Source of the DNA: Aeromonas sp. FDAARGOS 1405
GTDB lineage: Bacteria; Pseudomonadota; Gammaproteobacteria; Enterobacterales; Aeromonadaceae
Direction: 5' to 3'
Assembly: GCF_019048265.1 (NCBI RefSeq)
Contig: NZ_CP077311.1
Coordinates: 3,853,001 to 3,917,000 of the forward strand
DNA: 64,000 nt
The position numbers and the translations under genes were made by a program. Within the stretch, counting starts at the first letter, position 1, and each line of letters begins with the position of its first letter. The notes beneath the pieces are model-generated. The model was not told the DNA's origin. It made no database searches and saw nothing but the letters and a program-made list of their open reading frames with translations. This document shows positions 29,907 through 39,719 of this stretch, one piece after another.

Positions 29907-31667
29907 TTATGACCACTGATGGGCGCGCTTGGCCTTTTGCAGCTTCTCGTAAGCCGCCAGCAGCTTCTGGTGCAGCGGGAATTGGGCAAGCGACAAGTCG
30001 GCCGCCTCCAGCCCGTGGAAACGCGCTTCGCCACTGGCGTTGGCCCAGGCCTGTGCCAGCGTCTCCTCACCATACATACGGGTAAAGACGCCACGATACT
30101 GCTCGGGGTCGCGCTCCTCGTCGAGGAAAAGCTCGACGCAGGCGCGCAGGGCACGATAGTAGCTGGCACGCTCGGCAGTAAACACCGACTGGTTGAACTC
30201 CATGGTCCAGTCGATGAGATCCAGCGCCGTATCCAGCTCACCGGCGGCCAGCGCCAGCATGGCTTTCAGCTCGCCAACGCGCAGGGTATGCAGCGCGGTA
30301 CCCTTGGCGGCAGCGATGCCCAGCAGCTCGCGTACACGGGTACGCTCGTCGTGCCCCTCTTCATCCAGCTGGTCGAACAACGCCATGTACTGCTCGGCAT
30401 CCCAATCAAGTGATGGCAGCGCCAGGATCACTTCGCGCAGGTTGGCGCCCATGTTGTTGTTGGCCAGCAGCAGATCTTCAGCCGGATAGATGTCGGACAT
30501 GCCGGGCACCAGAATGCGGCAGGCGTAGACGCCCAAGTGCTCGTAATCGGCGATATAGACCGGCTGCTCCAGCTCGTGGAAGATGCCGATCAGATGGTCG
30601 AACTCCTCCTGCGAGGTGCCGCGGAAATCCCAATCAGCAAACTCGAAGTCCGCCTCTTCCTTGAACAGATCCCAGCTGATAAGGCCGGAAGAGTCGATGA
30701 AGTGGGTCTCGAGGTTGTGGTGATCCGCCACCTGCTCGTTGTCGAATGAGGGCGGCACAAACACGTCGAGATCTTTGAGGCCACGGCCCTGCAGCAACTC
30801 GGTCACGGTACGTTCGAAGGCCACTTCAAAGCGCGGATGGGCACCGAAGGAGGCAAAGCAGGTGCCGTTGCTCGGGTTGAGCAGCACCACACAGATAACC
30901 GGATAGCGGCCGCCCAGAGACGCATCGAAGCTGTAAATCGGGAAACCTTCCGCTTCCAGCGCCGCGATGGAGGCGGCAATCCCCGGATAACGGGCAATCA
31001 CTTCGCTCGGGATCTGCGGCAGGCTCAGTGCCTCGGCGATGATCCTGTTCTTCACATGGCGCTCGAATACCTCGGAGAGCGCCTGGGTGCGCGCTTCGGT
31101 CTTGGTGTTGCCGGCGCTCATACCGTTGGAGACATAGAGGTTGCCGATGATGTTCATCGGGATGTAGACAGTCTCGTGATCGGACTGGCGCTCGAACGGC
31201 AGGGCGACGATGCCGCGCTCCTCGTTGCCAGATTGCAGATCCACCAGCATCTCGGCGGTCACTTCACCATCCGGGTTGTAGAACTTGCGGGTGAAGCTGT
31301 CGAGCAGACCAGCTGGCAGTTGATCCCCTTCGATGGGGAACCACTTCTCGTTCGGGTAGTGAACGAAATCGCCGTTGGCTACCTGCTCGCCCAGATAGAA
31401 GTCGGCAAAGAAGTAGTTGGTGGAGAGACGCTCGAAATACTCACCCAGAGCGGAGGCAAGTGCCGCCTTCTTGCTGGCACCCTTGCCGTTGGTAAAGCAG
31501 AGGGAGCACTCCTTGTCCCGGATGTGCACCGACCAGACGTTCGGCACGGGGTTGAGCCAAGAGGCCTCTTCGATATCAAAGCCAAGGGCTTGCAGTTTGG
31601 TCTGGAAGCGTTCGATGGAATCTTCCAGCGCTGCGTCCTTGCCGGGAATAAAAGTGTGGTCAGTCAT
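29907..31667 (-). CDS. ycaO: YcaO-type ATP-dependent cyclodehydratase-like protein
   Basis: A 586-residue protein equal in length to E. coli YcaO and similar throughout: FIPGKDAALEDSIERFQ, ASWLNPVPNVWSVHIRD, and the nucleotide-binding segments NGKGASKKAALASALGEYFERLS and EARTQALSEVFERHVKNRI. YcaO proteins activate amide bonds with ATP. The E. coli protein has been linked to RimO-dependent methylthiolation of ribosomal protein S12, and no RiPP precursor or partner gene lies nearby here. The ATG at 31667 has AGGA seven bases upstream. Its place next to focA-pflB is the same as in E. coli. Confidence 0.93.
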   Translation of the reverse strand: MTDHTFIPGKDAALEDSIERFQTKLQALGFDIEEASWLNPVPNVWSVHIRDKECSLCFTNGKGASKKAALASALGEYFERLSTNYFFADFYLGEQVANGDFVHYPNEKWFPIEGDQLPAGLLDSFTRKFYNPDGEVTAEMLVDLQSGNEERGIVALPFERQSDHETVYIPMNIIGNLYVSNGMSAGNTKTEARTQALSEVFERHVKNRIIAEALSLPQIPSEVIARYPGIAASIAALEAEGFPIYSFDASLGGRYPVICVVLLNPSNGTCFASFGAHPRFEVAFERTVTELLQGRGLKDLDVFVPPSFDNEQVADHHNLETHFIDSSGLISWDLFKEEADFEFADWDFRGTSQEEFDHLIGIFHELEQPVYIADYEHLGVYACRILVPGMSDIYPAEDLLLANNNMGANLREVILALPSLDWDAEQYMALFDQLDEEGHDERTRVRELLGIAAAKGTALHTLRVGELKAMLALAAGELDTALDLIDWTMEFNQSVFTAERASYYRALRACVELFLDEERDPEQYRGVFTRMYGEETLAQAWANASGEARFHGLEAADLSLAQFPLHQKLLAAYEKLQKAKRAHQWS

Positions 31668-31818
31668 CACGATATCCTGATTTTTATTGGCTCATGTTTG
31701 GCCGCAGATAATAGCAGGGGTCGCCGGCTTTGGCAGGACAAAAATCAGCAAACGCCAAGCAATGCGCCCCACTTCCAGCCCCCTCTCCTCTCTCGGCCAA
31801 AGATGACAACCAAAGCAA

Positions 31819-31846
31819 ACGGGCCCGGGGATTGCCCGGGCCCGCT
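31819..31846 (-). terminator. Terminator of the GH1 glucosidase gene
   Basis: A GGGCCCGGG / CCCGGGCCC stem around a 5-nt loop, continuing into GTTTGCTTTGG on the minus strand, about 25 bp after the glucosidase stop. Confidence 0.8.
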
Positions 31847-31868
31847 TGTTACGCAATGCGATACATCG

Positions 31869-33302
31869 TCAGAGCTGCTTGCCCTGGCTGGCGATCACCT
31901 GGCTGTACCAGTGGAAACTCGCCTTCTTGATCCGGCGAAGGGAGCCCCCCTGCTCGTCACGCTCCACATAGACGAAGCCGTAACGCTTCTGGTAGCCGTT
32001 GAGCCAGCTCAGGATGTCGGTGAACGACCAGGCGCAGTAGCCGAGCAGTTCCACCCCATCCTGCATCGCCTCCTGGCACGCCTTGACGTGGCTGCGCAGA
32101 TAATCGATGCGGTACTCATCGTTCACCTTGTCGCCCGCCTCCAGCTTGTCGAACTCGCCAAGGCCGTTCTCGGTGATCATCAGCGGCAAACCGTAACGGG
32201 AAGAGAGGCGACGCAGCGCGATGCGCATCCCGGTCGGGTCGATGGCCCAGTCCCAGTTGCTGGTCTCAAGGTGCGGATTGGGCGCCGTCTTGTAGAGGCC
32301 GGGAATACCGCTGGACGGCGTGGTGCCCTTCTTGCCGGTGGTGTTGATCCGCTGCAGGGTCTGACCGCCCAAGGGGTTATCGGTGTAGGTCAGGGTGTAG
32401 TAGTAGTTGACGCCAATGTAGTCGGGCGTCCCTTCGCGCAGCAACTCCATATCGCCCGGCAGGATCTCGGGCGCCTCACCGTTTTCCTGCAAGTAAGCGA
32501 GCGCCGCCTGCGGATAGCGGCCAAAGCAGTAGGCGTCCAGCCACCAGAGGTTGTTGAACTCCTCGGCGTTCTCATAGGCCAGCATATCTTTCGGATCGCA
32601 CGACGCCGGATAGGCAGGGGAGTAGGCAAAGCTCGGGCCGATGAGGCCGTTCGGCACATGCTGGCGAAACGCCTTGATCACCCGGGCATTGGCCAGAAAC
32701 GCGATATGGTTGGCGACGAAGAAGCGCTTGCGGTCCTGCACTGCGGGCGGATGGGTGCCGAGCTGATAGGCGTTGGTCAGGTTGTAGTTCTGCTCGTTAA
32801 GCGACACCCAGTATTTCACCTTGCCGGCAAAGCGCTGATAGAGGGTTACGCAGTAGCGCTCGAAATCCTCGATTATGCGTCGGTCTTCCCAGCCGCCGTA
32901 CTCATCTTGCAGCGCCTGCGGCAGATCCCAGTGATAAAGGGTCAGCACCGGTTCGATCTGGTGAGCCAAGAGGGTGTCGATCAGCTTCTCGTAGAAGGCC
33001 AGTCCCGCCTCGTTCACCTCCCCCCGACCGGTGGGGTAGATGCGCGGCCAGCTCACCGAGAAGCGGTAGGCCTTGAGCCCCATCTCGGCCATCAGCGCCA
33101 CGTCCTCTTCCATGCGGTGGTAGTGATCGACCGCCACATCACCGTTGCTCCCCTCAAAGGTCTTGCCCGGCAGCTTGGTGAAGAGATCCCACACCGAGGG
33201 CCCCTTGCCATCGGCATTCCAGCCCCCCTCCACCTGATAGGCTGCGGAGGCGGCGCCCCACAGAAAATCGCTCGGGAAGTCGTTGAACTTGTGGTGATGC
33301 AT
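31869..33302 (-). CDS. Family 1 glycoside hydrolase (beta-glucosidase or 6-phospho-beta-glucosidase)
   Basis: A 477-residue retaining beta-glycosidase. The GH1 signatures are FLWGAASAAYQVEGGW at the N-terminus, the acid/base region SLNEQ with E170, and the nucleophile ITENGLG with E378. The C-terminal LLGYCAWSFTDILSWLNGYQKRYGFVYV is typical of GH1. NEQ instead of the more common NEP occurs in both phospho- and non-phospho enzymes, so the substrate form is open, and there is no PTS gene beside it. The ATG at 33302 has AAGGAG upstream. The frame stays open to 33911 across the divergent LysR gene, but that extension is a shadow. Confidence 0.9.
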   Translation of the reverse strand: MHHHKFNDFPSDFLWGAASAAYQVEGGWNADGKGPSVWDLFTKLPGKTFEGSNGDVAVDHYHRMEEDVALMAEMGLKAYRFSVSWPRIYPTGRGEVNEAGLAFYEKLIDTLLAHQIEPVLTLYHWDLPQALQDEYGGWEDRRIIEDFERYCVTLYQRFAGKVKYWVSLNEQNYNLTNAYQLGTHPPAVQDRKRFFVANHIAFLANARVIKAFRQHVPNGLIGPSFAYSPAYPASCDPKDMLAYENAEEFNNLWWLDAYCFGRYPQAALAYLQENGEAPEILPGDMELLREGTPDYIGVNYYYTLTYTDNPLGGQTLQRINTTGKKGTTPSSGIPGLYKTAPNPHLETSNWDWAIDPTGMRIALRRLSSRYGLPLMITENGLGEFDKLEAGDKVNDEYRIDYLRSHVKACQEAMQDGVELLGYCAWSFTDILSWLNGYQKRYGFVYVERDEQGGSLRRIKKASFHWYSQVIASQGKQL

Positions 33303-33459
33303 CTGGTGTTGCTCCTTCTGCGGCGGTGGTCCTGGCCACCTAGATTGCGCCGGCTGGCGGCACCCAATTGAATTGGCAATAGCATCGAACAGTTCTAGAA
33401 TTCCGTCCAATGACAAATATGACCACTCAACATTCCTAACAGGAATGAAAGGAGCCGCT

Positions 33460-34323
33460 GTGGAGCTACGGGACCTGAAAGCCTTTGTCACTCTGGGGGA
33501 GGTACTGCACTTCGGCCAGGCGGCGGTGCGCCAGCATGTCACCCAGTCGGCACTGAGCAAGCAGATAAGGCGGCTGGAGGAGGAGCTCGGCGGCGAATTG
33601 TTCGAGCGCAACGCCAGCACCACCCGCCTCACCGGACTGGGCAGGGCACTGTATGAGGATGCCAGCGCTGTGGTCATCCAGAGCGAGCAGCTCTCGCGCA
33701 CCGCCCGCGACGTGCTGGCGGGCAATGTCGGCACCCTGCGCATCGGCTTTGGCGTGGCCACCAAAATCCTGGTGCCCGCCGCCATTGCCCGTTTTCGCGC
33801 CGAGCGGCCGCAAGTGACTATCGAGCTCAACGATCTCTCCACCCACCACCAGCTGCTGGCGCTCAGTGAAGGCAAGCTGGATCTCGGTTTTTGCCGCCTG
33901 CCCGCCCCCAAGGGGTGGCACGCCCTGCCGGTGGTCGAAGCCCACTTTGTCGCCGTACTACCCGCCAGCTACCGCGATGTGAGGGAGTTGGCGGATCTGG
34001 TGGACAAGCCGCTGGCGATCCTCCGTCGGGACAAGGCCCCGTCGTTTTACGATCACCTGATGAACTATCTGGCCCAGAGCGGGCTGCGTTTTCGCGATAT
34101 CCAGTACGTCAACGACTTTGCCGCTGGCGTCGCCACCGCGGCAGCCGAGATCGCCTGGACCCTGGTCCCCTCCTCCACCACCATAGAGCACCCGGATGTG
34201 CTCACCCTCCCCTTGAGAGACGGGGAAGCCTGTTGGACCATTGGCCTTATCCGTCCGCCCCACAGCAAGGGGCCCTTGATCGATGCCTTCTGGGCAACCA
34301 TCGCCGATATGACGCCAAGATAG
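33460..34323 (+). CDS. LysR family transcriptional regulator (divergent from the glucosidase gene)
   Basis: A 287-residue LysR-type regulator. The N-terminal winged helix-turn-helix shows VELRDLKAFVTLGEVLHFGQAA and QSALSKQIRRLEEELGGELFER; the rest is the periplasmic-binding-like effector domain. The GTG at 33460 has GGAG five bases upstream and gives the usual family length; ATG codons at 33373 and 33445 would extend it into the intergenic region. It starts 157 bp from the divergently transcribed glucosidase gene, so it probably controls that gene. The effector is not known. Confidence 0.88.
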   Translation: MELRDLKAFVTLGEVLHFGQAAVRQHVTQSALSKQIRRLEEELGGELFERNASTTRLTGLGRALYEDASAVVIQSEQLSRTARDVLAGNVGTLRIGFGVATKILVPAAIARFRAERPQVTIELNDLSTHHQLLALSEGKLDLGFCRLPAPKGWHALPVVEAHFVAVLPASYRDVRELADLVDKPLAILRRDKAPSFYDHLMNYLAQSGLRFRDIQYVNDFAAGVATAAAEIAWTLVPSSTTIEHPDVLTLPLRDGEACWTIGLIRPPHSKGPLIDAFWATIADMTPR

Positions 34324-34359
34324 ACACGCCCTTGGCAAACCGCAGATGGCGGCAACGCA

Positions 34360-35109
34360 TCAACGATAGCGTTCGACGATACGCGCCAACTCGCCGCTTT
34401 GTCGCAGCTGTTGCAGGGCACGGTTGAACTCGGTTATCCGGGTATTGAAGCGGGAGTGCTTGCCGATGCAGAGATTGAACGGGGTAGAGGCAAGCTGCAG
34501 CGGCACCTCGACCACCTGCCCGGACAATCCCAGCTGGTTGAGTTTGAAACGTGCCACCAGTGGGTCGGTCACCATCAGGTCCCCCCGACCCGCCGCCAGC
34601 ATTTTGAAAACATTATCGACATTGATGGTGTGATGAACGGTGAAGCCCGCCAGGTTCTCCTTGCCCCAGCCGTTACCGAAATAGTCGAGAAAGGTAAGTG
34701 ATTTGAAGTCGCTCAAGCGGCTGGCACGCTGAAAATCGCTCATCCGGGGGTGGCCAAGCCGGGTAAATACCGTCAAAACCGTCGTGGTAACGGGCTCCTC
34801 CACCACCAATGTGTAAGAGCGGCGCTCCCGGGTGGCGATGGTGACAAAGCCATCGGCCTGCGCCATCCGCACCAGTTTTTGCGCCCGTTGCCACGGATAA
34901 CCTTCATGGCGCACCCGCAGCCCCATCTGCGCTGCCACCCGATCCATCACGTCTATCATCAGCCCGCGCATCCTGCCCTGTTCGTCACGCCACGAATATG
35001 GGGCAAAGTCGTCAAAGTAGACCATCTTCAACTCGGCCGCTGGTGCCGCCCATGCACTCTGCCACATCAGCAATCCCCACAGGATTGCGCTCCCCAGACT
35101 GACTCTCAT
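34360..35109 (-). CDS. Periplasmic amino-acid-type solute-binding protein (orphan)
   Basis: A 249-residue exported protein of solute-binding protein family 3. The signal peptide covers about residues 1-21 (MRVSLGSAILWGLLMWQSAWA). The mature domain begins LKMVYFDDFAPYSWRDEQGRMRGLMIDVMDRVA, the usual ligand-lobe pattern. No ABC permease or ATPase gene is nearby, as for many Aeromonas/Vibrio family-3 proteins whose role is unclear. The ATG at 35109 has GGAG upstream. Confidence 0.82.
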   Translation of the reverse strand: MRVSLGSAILWGLLMWQSAWAAPAAELKMVYFDDFAPYSWRDEQGRMRGLMIDVMDRVAAQMGLRVRHEGYPWQRAQKLVRMAQADGFVTIATRERRSYTLVVEEPVTTTVLTVFTRLGHPRMSDFQRASRLSDFKSLTFLDYFGNGWGKENLAGFTVHHTINVDNVFKMLAAGRGDLMVTDPLVARFKLNQLGLSGQVVEVPLQLASTPFNLCIGKHSRFNTRITEFNRALQQLRQSGELARIVERYR

Positions 35110-35204
35110 GGCCGCGACTCCATCCACTTCTGCCAACTCTGAGCCTAGTGCAAAGCGGGCTGCGGCAAGGTTCAGGATCCAGTGGAAAAGTGGCCAACGA
35201 AAAA

Positions 35205-35236
35205 AGAGAGAGGAAGCAATGGCTTCCCCTCTCTCG
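35205..35236 (-). terminator. Terminator of metE
   Basis: A GAAGC/GCTTC stem extended by GAGAGAG/CTCTCTC with a two-base bulge. The minus strand ends in TTTTTTCG, about 50 bp after the metE stop. Confidence 0.8.
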
Positions 35237-35284
35237 TTCGTTTGTCAGCACGCCACCTTACCGATAGAGGTCACGACTTGCCGG

Positions 35285-37549
35285 TTACGCCAGCTCGGCC
35301 CGCAGTGCCTTGGTGGCATCGACCATCACCTTGAGGGCGGCCTCGGTCTCTTCCCAGCCGCGGGTCTTGAGGCCGCAATCCGGGTTGACCCAAAGTCGCT
35401 CGGCCGGGATCTGTTTGGCCGCCTTGCGCAGCAACCCCTCAATCCAGCTCTGGCTCGGCACGTTTGGCGAATGGATATCGTAGACGCCCGGGCCAATCTC
35501 GTTGGGGTAGTTGAAGCGCTCGAACGCTTCGAGCAGCTGCATCTGGCTGCGGCTGGTCTCGATGGTGATCACATCCGCATCCAGCGCCGCCACCGCCTCG
35601 ATGATGAGGTTGAAGTCGCTGTAACACATGTGAGTGTGGATCTGGGTGCTGTCCGCCACCGGACTGGCACTCAGACGGAAGGCCCGCACCGCCCAGTCGA
35701 GATAAGCCTGATGATCCTGCTTGCGCAGGGGCAAGCCTTCACGGATCGCCGGTTCGTCGATCTGGATGATCTTGATGCCGGCGGCTTCCAGATCTGCCAC
35801 CTCGTCGCGAATGGCCAGCCCGATTTGCAGGGCGGACTGGTCCCGGCTCACATCTTCCCGCGGGAAGGACCAGCAGAGGATGGTCACGGGGCCGGTCAGC
35901 ATCCCCTTGACCGGCTTGTCAGTCAGGCTCTGGGCAAACTTTGTCCACGCCAGGGTCATGGGGGTCGGGCGGTCAATGTCGCGGGTGATCACCGGCGGCT
36001 TGACGCAGCGGGAGCCATAGCTCTGTACCCAGCCGAAGCGGGTGATGGCAAAGCCATCCAGCAGCTCACCGAAATACTCCACCATGTCGTTGCGCTCGGC
36101 CTCGCCATGTACCAGCACGTCCAGCCCGATGGCCTCCTGACGCGCGATGGCATCGCGGATCTCCGCCTTAATGCCCGCCTCGTAGGCGCGGTTATCGATG
36201 CGACCGGCGCGCCAATCCTGCCGCAATACCCGGATCTGCGAGGTCTGCGGGAAGGAGCCGATGGTGGTGGTGGGCAGCAGCGGCAGCTTGAGATCCGAGC
36301 GCTGCAGCTCGGCCCTGATCGGATAGGGGCTGTGGCGATCAAAATCGCCGTTGGTGAGGCTGGCGAGCCGTGACTGCACCGCTTTTTTGTGCACCCGGCT
36401 GTCAGACTCCCGATCGACGATGGGCTGGCTGTAGGCGGTAATTTTGTCGAGCTCGCCCCCATCCAGATACTCTCTGAGCAGTCCCAGCTCGAAGCATTTT
36501 TGCAGGGCGAAGGCGAACCAGCTGCGGGTCTGGGGATCCAGCTCCTGCTCCAGGGTCAAATCCACCGGGCTGTGCAGCAATGAGCAGGATGAGGCCACCC
36601 AGAGCCGCTCGCCGAGTCTGGCTTTCAGTGCCTTCAGAGTCGGCGCCAGCTTGGCCAGGTTGGCACGCCAGACGTTGCGGCCGTTGATCACCCCGGCGGA
36701 GATGACCCACTGGGCCGGCAGATGCGGCACCAGGGTCTCCAGCTGTTCGGGGGCGGCCACCAGATCCAGATGCAGGCCATCCACCTTGAGGCTGGTGATG
36801 ATGTCGCGCTGATGGGCCACCGAGCCGAAATAGGTGGTGAGCAGCAGCTTGCAGGGGCCCGCGAGGCGAGCGTAGGCGTTGAGGTAGGCGAGGCGCCACT
36901 CGTCCGGCAGGTCCAGCGTCAGCGCCGGTTCGTCGATCTGCACCCACTCCACCCCTTGTGCAGCCAGTTTCGCCAGGATCTCCTGATAGACGATCAGCAG
37001 GCGATCGAGCAGTTCAAGGCGCGAGAAGCCGCTCTCTTTTTCCTTGCCAAGCCACAGATAAGAGACTGGCCCCAGCAGCACCGCCTTGACCGGCAGCCCC
37101 AGCACCTTGGCCTCTTCCACCTCGTCAAACAGCTGGCTCCAGCCCAGTTTGAAACGCTGATCACGGCTGAATTCCGGCACCAGATAGTGATAGTTGGTGT
37201 TGAACCATTTGGTCATCTCGGCGGCGGCCGCCGCCGGGCCGGTCGGTGCACGGCCGCGGGCCACCCGGAACAGGGTGTCGAGATCGGTCTCGCCATGACG
37301 GTGACGGGCAGGCACCGCATCCACCAGCAGACTGGTGCCGAGCACCTGATCGTACCAAGCGAAGTCGCCCACCGGCAGCAGATTGACCCCGGCGGCATGC
37401 TGGGCTTGCCAGTGGCGTTCACGCAGCGTCTTGCCCACGGCAACGAGTTCGGCCTGAGTGGTCTCGCCACGCCAGTAGGATTCGAGGGCAAATTTCAGCT
37501 CGCGCTTGGCGCCGATACGGGGGAAGCCCAGGGTGTGTGCTCGTGTCAT
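35285..37549 (-). CDS. metE: Cobalamin-independent methionine synthase
   Basis: Zinc enzyme that methylates homocysteine from 5-methyltetrahydropteroyl-triglutamate, the last step of methionine synthesis without vitamin B12. The protein is 754 residues (E. coli 753) with two related barrels. The start is [20 protein letters not shown]. The zinc ligands are in [10 protein letters not shown] (His and Cys) and [10 protein letters not shown] (Cys) near the C-terminus. It is divergent from metR across a 274-bp region that holds MetR- and MetJ-type sites. Confidence 0.98.
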   Translation of the reverse strand: MTRAHTLGFPRIGAKRELKFALESYWRGETTQAELVAVGKTLRERHWQAQHAAGVNLLPVGDFAWYDQVLGTSLLVDAVPARHRHGETDLDTLFRVARGRAPTGPAAAAAEMTKWFNTNYHYLVPEFSRDQRFKLGWSQLFDEVEEAKVLGLPVKAVLLGPVSYLWLGKEKESGFSRLELLDRLLIVYQEILAKLAAQGVEWVQIDEPALTLDLPDEWRLAYLNAYARLAGPCKLLLTTYFGSVAHQRDIITSLKVDGLHLDLVAAPEQLETLVPHLPAQWVISAGVINGRNVWRANLAKLAPTLKALKARLGERLWVASSCSLLHSPVDLTLEQELDPQTRSWFAFALQKCFELGLLREYLDGGELDKITAYSQPIVDRESDSRVHKKAVQSRLASLTNGDFDRHSPYPIRAELQRSDLKLPLLPTTTIGSFPQTSQIRVLRQDWRAGRIDNRAYEAGIKAEIRDAIARQEAIGLDVLVHGEAERNDMVEYFGELLDGFAITRFGWVQSYGSRCVKPPVITRDIDRPTPMTLAWTKFAQSLTDKPVKGMLTGPVTILCWSFPREDVSRDQSALQIGLAIRDEVADLEAAGIKIIQIDEPAIREGLPLRKQDHQAYLDWAVRAFRLSASPVADSTQIHTHMCYSDFNLIIEAVAALDADVITIETSRSQMQLLEAFERFNYPNEIGPGVYDIHSPNVPSQSWIEGLLRKAAKQIPAERLWVNPDCGLKTRGWEETEAALKVMVDATKALRAELA

Positions 37550-37599
37550 AGGTTCATTTCCTTATGCTCATTCATCTGATGGGAAACTGGATGATTTAG

Positions 37600-37624
37600 C
37601 CATCCAGATGTTTACACATCCAAA
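37600..37624. promoter_or_regulatory. MetJ-like repeat array on the metE side
   Basis: Consecutive 8-mers AGCCATCC, AGATGTTT and ACACATCC resemble degenerate copies of the MetJ box AGACGTCT (the best unit matches 6 of 8). The 10-mer GATGTTTACA recurs at 37727-37736 near metR. Motif-level evidence only. Confidence 0.45.
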
Positions 37625-37651
37625 ATGACAAGATAAGGTGACGCTGGCTAT

Positions 37652-37664
37652 TGAATCCTCTTCA
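37652..37664. promoter_or_regulatory. MetR box in the metE-metR intergenic region
   Basis: TGAATCCTCTTCA is an exact fit to the MetR consensus TGAA-N5-TTCA. It lies 103 bp upstream of the metE start and 160 bp upstream of metR. Confidence 0.75.
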
Positions 37665-37823
37665 AGTGGCTCTCAAATAATTCTCAACTGACCGCCAGTC
37701 AGGTTCACCGCGAGGATACAGAGGCCGATGTTTACAGATGCAAGAGATGCAGGAGTCTCAGAGCAGCAGGCCACCGCCGGCCGCAACCTCAGCGCCATAC
37801 GCAATCTCACAAGGAGCCATCTT

Positions 37824-38729
37824 ATGGCAGTGCCAAGCAATGCAGGGATAGAGATCAAACACTTGAAAACATTGACCGCGCTGGCCGAACAGGGCTCGCT
37901 GGCCGGTGCGGCGCTGACCCTCAACCTCACCCAGTCCGCCCTCTCCCACCAGCTCAAAGAGCTGGAGACCCGCCTCAATCTGGAGCTTTACCTGCGCAAA
38001 AGCCGTCCGCTGGTGCTGACCACAGCCGGCAGCCAGCTGCTCGCCCTCGCCCGTCAGGTACTGCCCGCTCTGGCCCAGACCGAGAAACAGCTGCAAGCCC
38101 TGCAGAGCGGCGATGCGGGCAGGCTGCATCTGGCGCTCGATTGCCACAGCTGCATCCAGTGGCTGCTCCCGCTGTTGCCGGAATTTCGCCGCCAGTGGCC
38201 AGGGGTGGATCTGGAGGTGGAGTCGGTGCCGGGTTTTGATGCCATCAATGCCCTGCTCGGCGGTCAGCTCGACCTGCTGCTCACCTCGGACGTGCAGGCC
38301 CGCGGCGATCTCCACTTCGAGCCGCTGTTTTCCTTCGATCTGACTCTGGTGATGGCGCCGGATCACCCCCTCTGCTACCAGAGCCGCATCGAGCCGGGCG
38401 ATCTGGGGGCGGAGGTGCTGCTGGTCTATCCGGTGGAGCGCAGCCGCATGGATATCTTCAGCCGCTTTTTGCAACCCGCCGGGGTGGAGCCCGCCCGCTG
38501 CAAGCCGGTGGACAACACCTCGGTGATGCTGCAGATGGCCGCCGCTGGCCTGGGCGTCGCCGCCCTGCCGCGTTGGGCCAGCGACGAGTTTGTCAGACAG
38601 GGGATGCTCTGCGCCCGCCCCCTCGGCAGCGGTATTCGCCGCCATATGTACGGCGCGGTGCGGGCCGCCGATCGGGATCAAGCCTGCCTGCAGAGCCTCT
38701 TTGCTCGCATCCGGGCTACCATGGCTTGA
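37824..38729 (+). CDS. metR: LysR family regulator MetR
   Basis: A 301-residue activator of methionine genes that senses homocysteine. It shares with E. coli MetR the N-terminal IEIKHLKTLTALAEQGSLAGAA, QSALSHQLKELETRL, the effector-domain LALDCHSCIQWLLP and VYPVERSRMDIFSRFLQPAGV, and the late VDNTSVMLQM. The ATG at 37824 has AAGGAG seven bases upstream. It is divergent from metE, the classic arrangement. Confidence 0.95.
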   Translation: MAVPSNAGIEIKHLKTLTALAEQGSLAGAALTLNLTQSALSHQLKELETRLNLELYLRKSRPLVLTTAGSQLLALARQVLPALAQTEKQLQALQSGDAGRLHLALDCHSCIQWLLPLLPEFRRQWPGVDLEVESVPGFDAINALLGGQLDLLLTSDVQARGDLHFEPLFSFDLTLVMAPDHPLCYQSRIEPGDLGAEVLLVYPVERSRMDIFSRFLQPAGVEPARCKPVDNTSVMLQMAAAGLGVAALPRWASDEFVRQGMLCARPLGSGIRRHMYGAVRAADRDQACLQSLFARIRATMA

Positions 38730-38736
38730 TGATGGC

Positions 38737-39618
38737 TCAGAGCGTTCCGAAGTAGCTGCGCAGCGCCTCCACCACCCGTCGCACCTTCTCCGGGATCTCC
38801 CGCTGCGGCGTGATGGCGTGGATCTCCATCGGTGCCACCCGAAAACCGGGCAGCAGTTCGAGCAGACGCCCCTGCGCCAGATCCTCGCCAATCTCTCCCT
38901 CCGGTTGCAGCGAAATCCCCTGCCCCGCCAGCGCAAACTGGCGCAGGGGCAACACGTTGTTGCAGAGCACCTTGGCCTTGAACCTCACCCTGTGCTCGCC
39001 CCCCTTCTCGTCAAGCAGCAGCAAACCGTTGCCCAGCATGTCGCCGCAGAGCCAGTCGTGGGTGGCCAGATCGGCGGGCGTGCGCGGCGTAACCTTGCGC
39101 GCCAGATAGGCGGGGGCGGCGCAGAGCAGCATCCGGGTCTGCCCCAGTTTGCGGGCCACCAGGGTCGAGTCAGGCAAGGTGCCGACCCGCAGCGCCACAT
39201 CGATCCGCTCGGCAATCAGATCCCGCTTCTCGTCGTCGGCGATGATCTGGATGGTGAGGCCGGGATGGGCCTGCAACAGCGGCGAGAGGGCCAGAGCCAA
39301 CGGCTGGCCCGCCATCCCCACCGGGGCGGTGATCCGCACTTCCCCGAGCAGGGCGTCGCGCACCTCCGAGAGGCGCAGCTCGGTCTCGCTCAGAGTCTGC
39401 TGCAACGCCCGACACCCTTGCCACACCACCTCTCCCGCCTCGGTCAGACTGAGACGACGGGTGGAGCGATGGAGCAGGGGCAGTCCGAGCAGGCTCTCCA
39501 GCTGGCTGATATGCTGACTGACGGCGGAGGGTGTCATGCCAAGGGATTTGGCCGCCCCTGTCATGCTGCCCGCTTCCACCACGGCGGCGAAGATGGCGTA
39601 ACGTCTGAGCTGTTCCAT
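38737..39618 (-). CDS. LysR family transcriptional regulator (divergent from the NAD(P)-binding oxidoreductase gene)
   Basis: A 293-residue LysR regulator of the CrgA/DmlR-like subgroup. It starts MEQLRRYAIFAAVVEAGSMTGAAKSLGMTPSAVSQHISQLE (helix-turn-helix), followed by a standard effector domain with VRITAPVGMAG and the LRVGTLPDSTLVARKLG stretch. It ends 7 bp after metR, convergently, and starts 101 bp from the divergent gene at 39720, which is the likely target. Confidence 0.9.
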   Translation of the reverse strand: MEQLRRYAIFAAVVEAGSMTGAAKSLGMTPSAVSQHISQLESLLGLPLLHRSTRRLSLTEAGEVVWQGCRALQQTLSETELRLSEVRDALLGEVRITAPVGMAGQPLALALSPLLQAHPGLTIQIIADDEKRDLIAERIDVALRVGTLPDSTLVARKLGQTRMLLCAAPAYLARKVTPRTPADLATHDWLCGDMLGNGLLLLDEKGGEHRVRFKAKVLCNNVLPLRQFALAGQGISLQPEGEIGEDLAQGRLLELLPGFRVAPMEIHAITPQREIPEKVRRVVEALRSYFGTL

Positions 39619-39719
39619 TATTAAATCCAGCTTATAAGTGAATGCATTTTTGAGGTGATTATTAAATCATAAATGGCGGCGTAGGATAGCCCCATTCCAA
39701 CAGTGAAGGAGAGTTCCCC

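Noticed and set aside
29907..31667. YcaO as part of a RiPP (thiazole/oxazole peptide) cluster
   Set aside because: No precursor peptide, dehydrogenase or export gene nearby; length and neighbours match the housekeeping E. coli YcaO.
30837..33371. 844-codon open frame on the plus strand across ycaO and the glucosidase gene
   Set aside because: It is antisense to two well-supported genes; its translation has no domain or ribosome-binding site. GC-rich coding sequence often leaves such frames open.
33303..33911. N-terminal extension of the GH1 glucosidase (frame open for 200 more codons)
   Set aside because: Overlaps the divergent LysR gene, has no family similarity, and the ATG at 33302 has a good ribosome-binding site.
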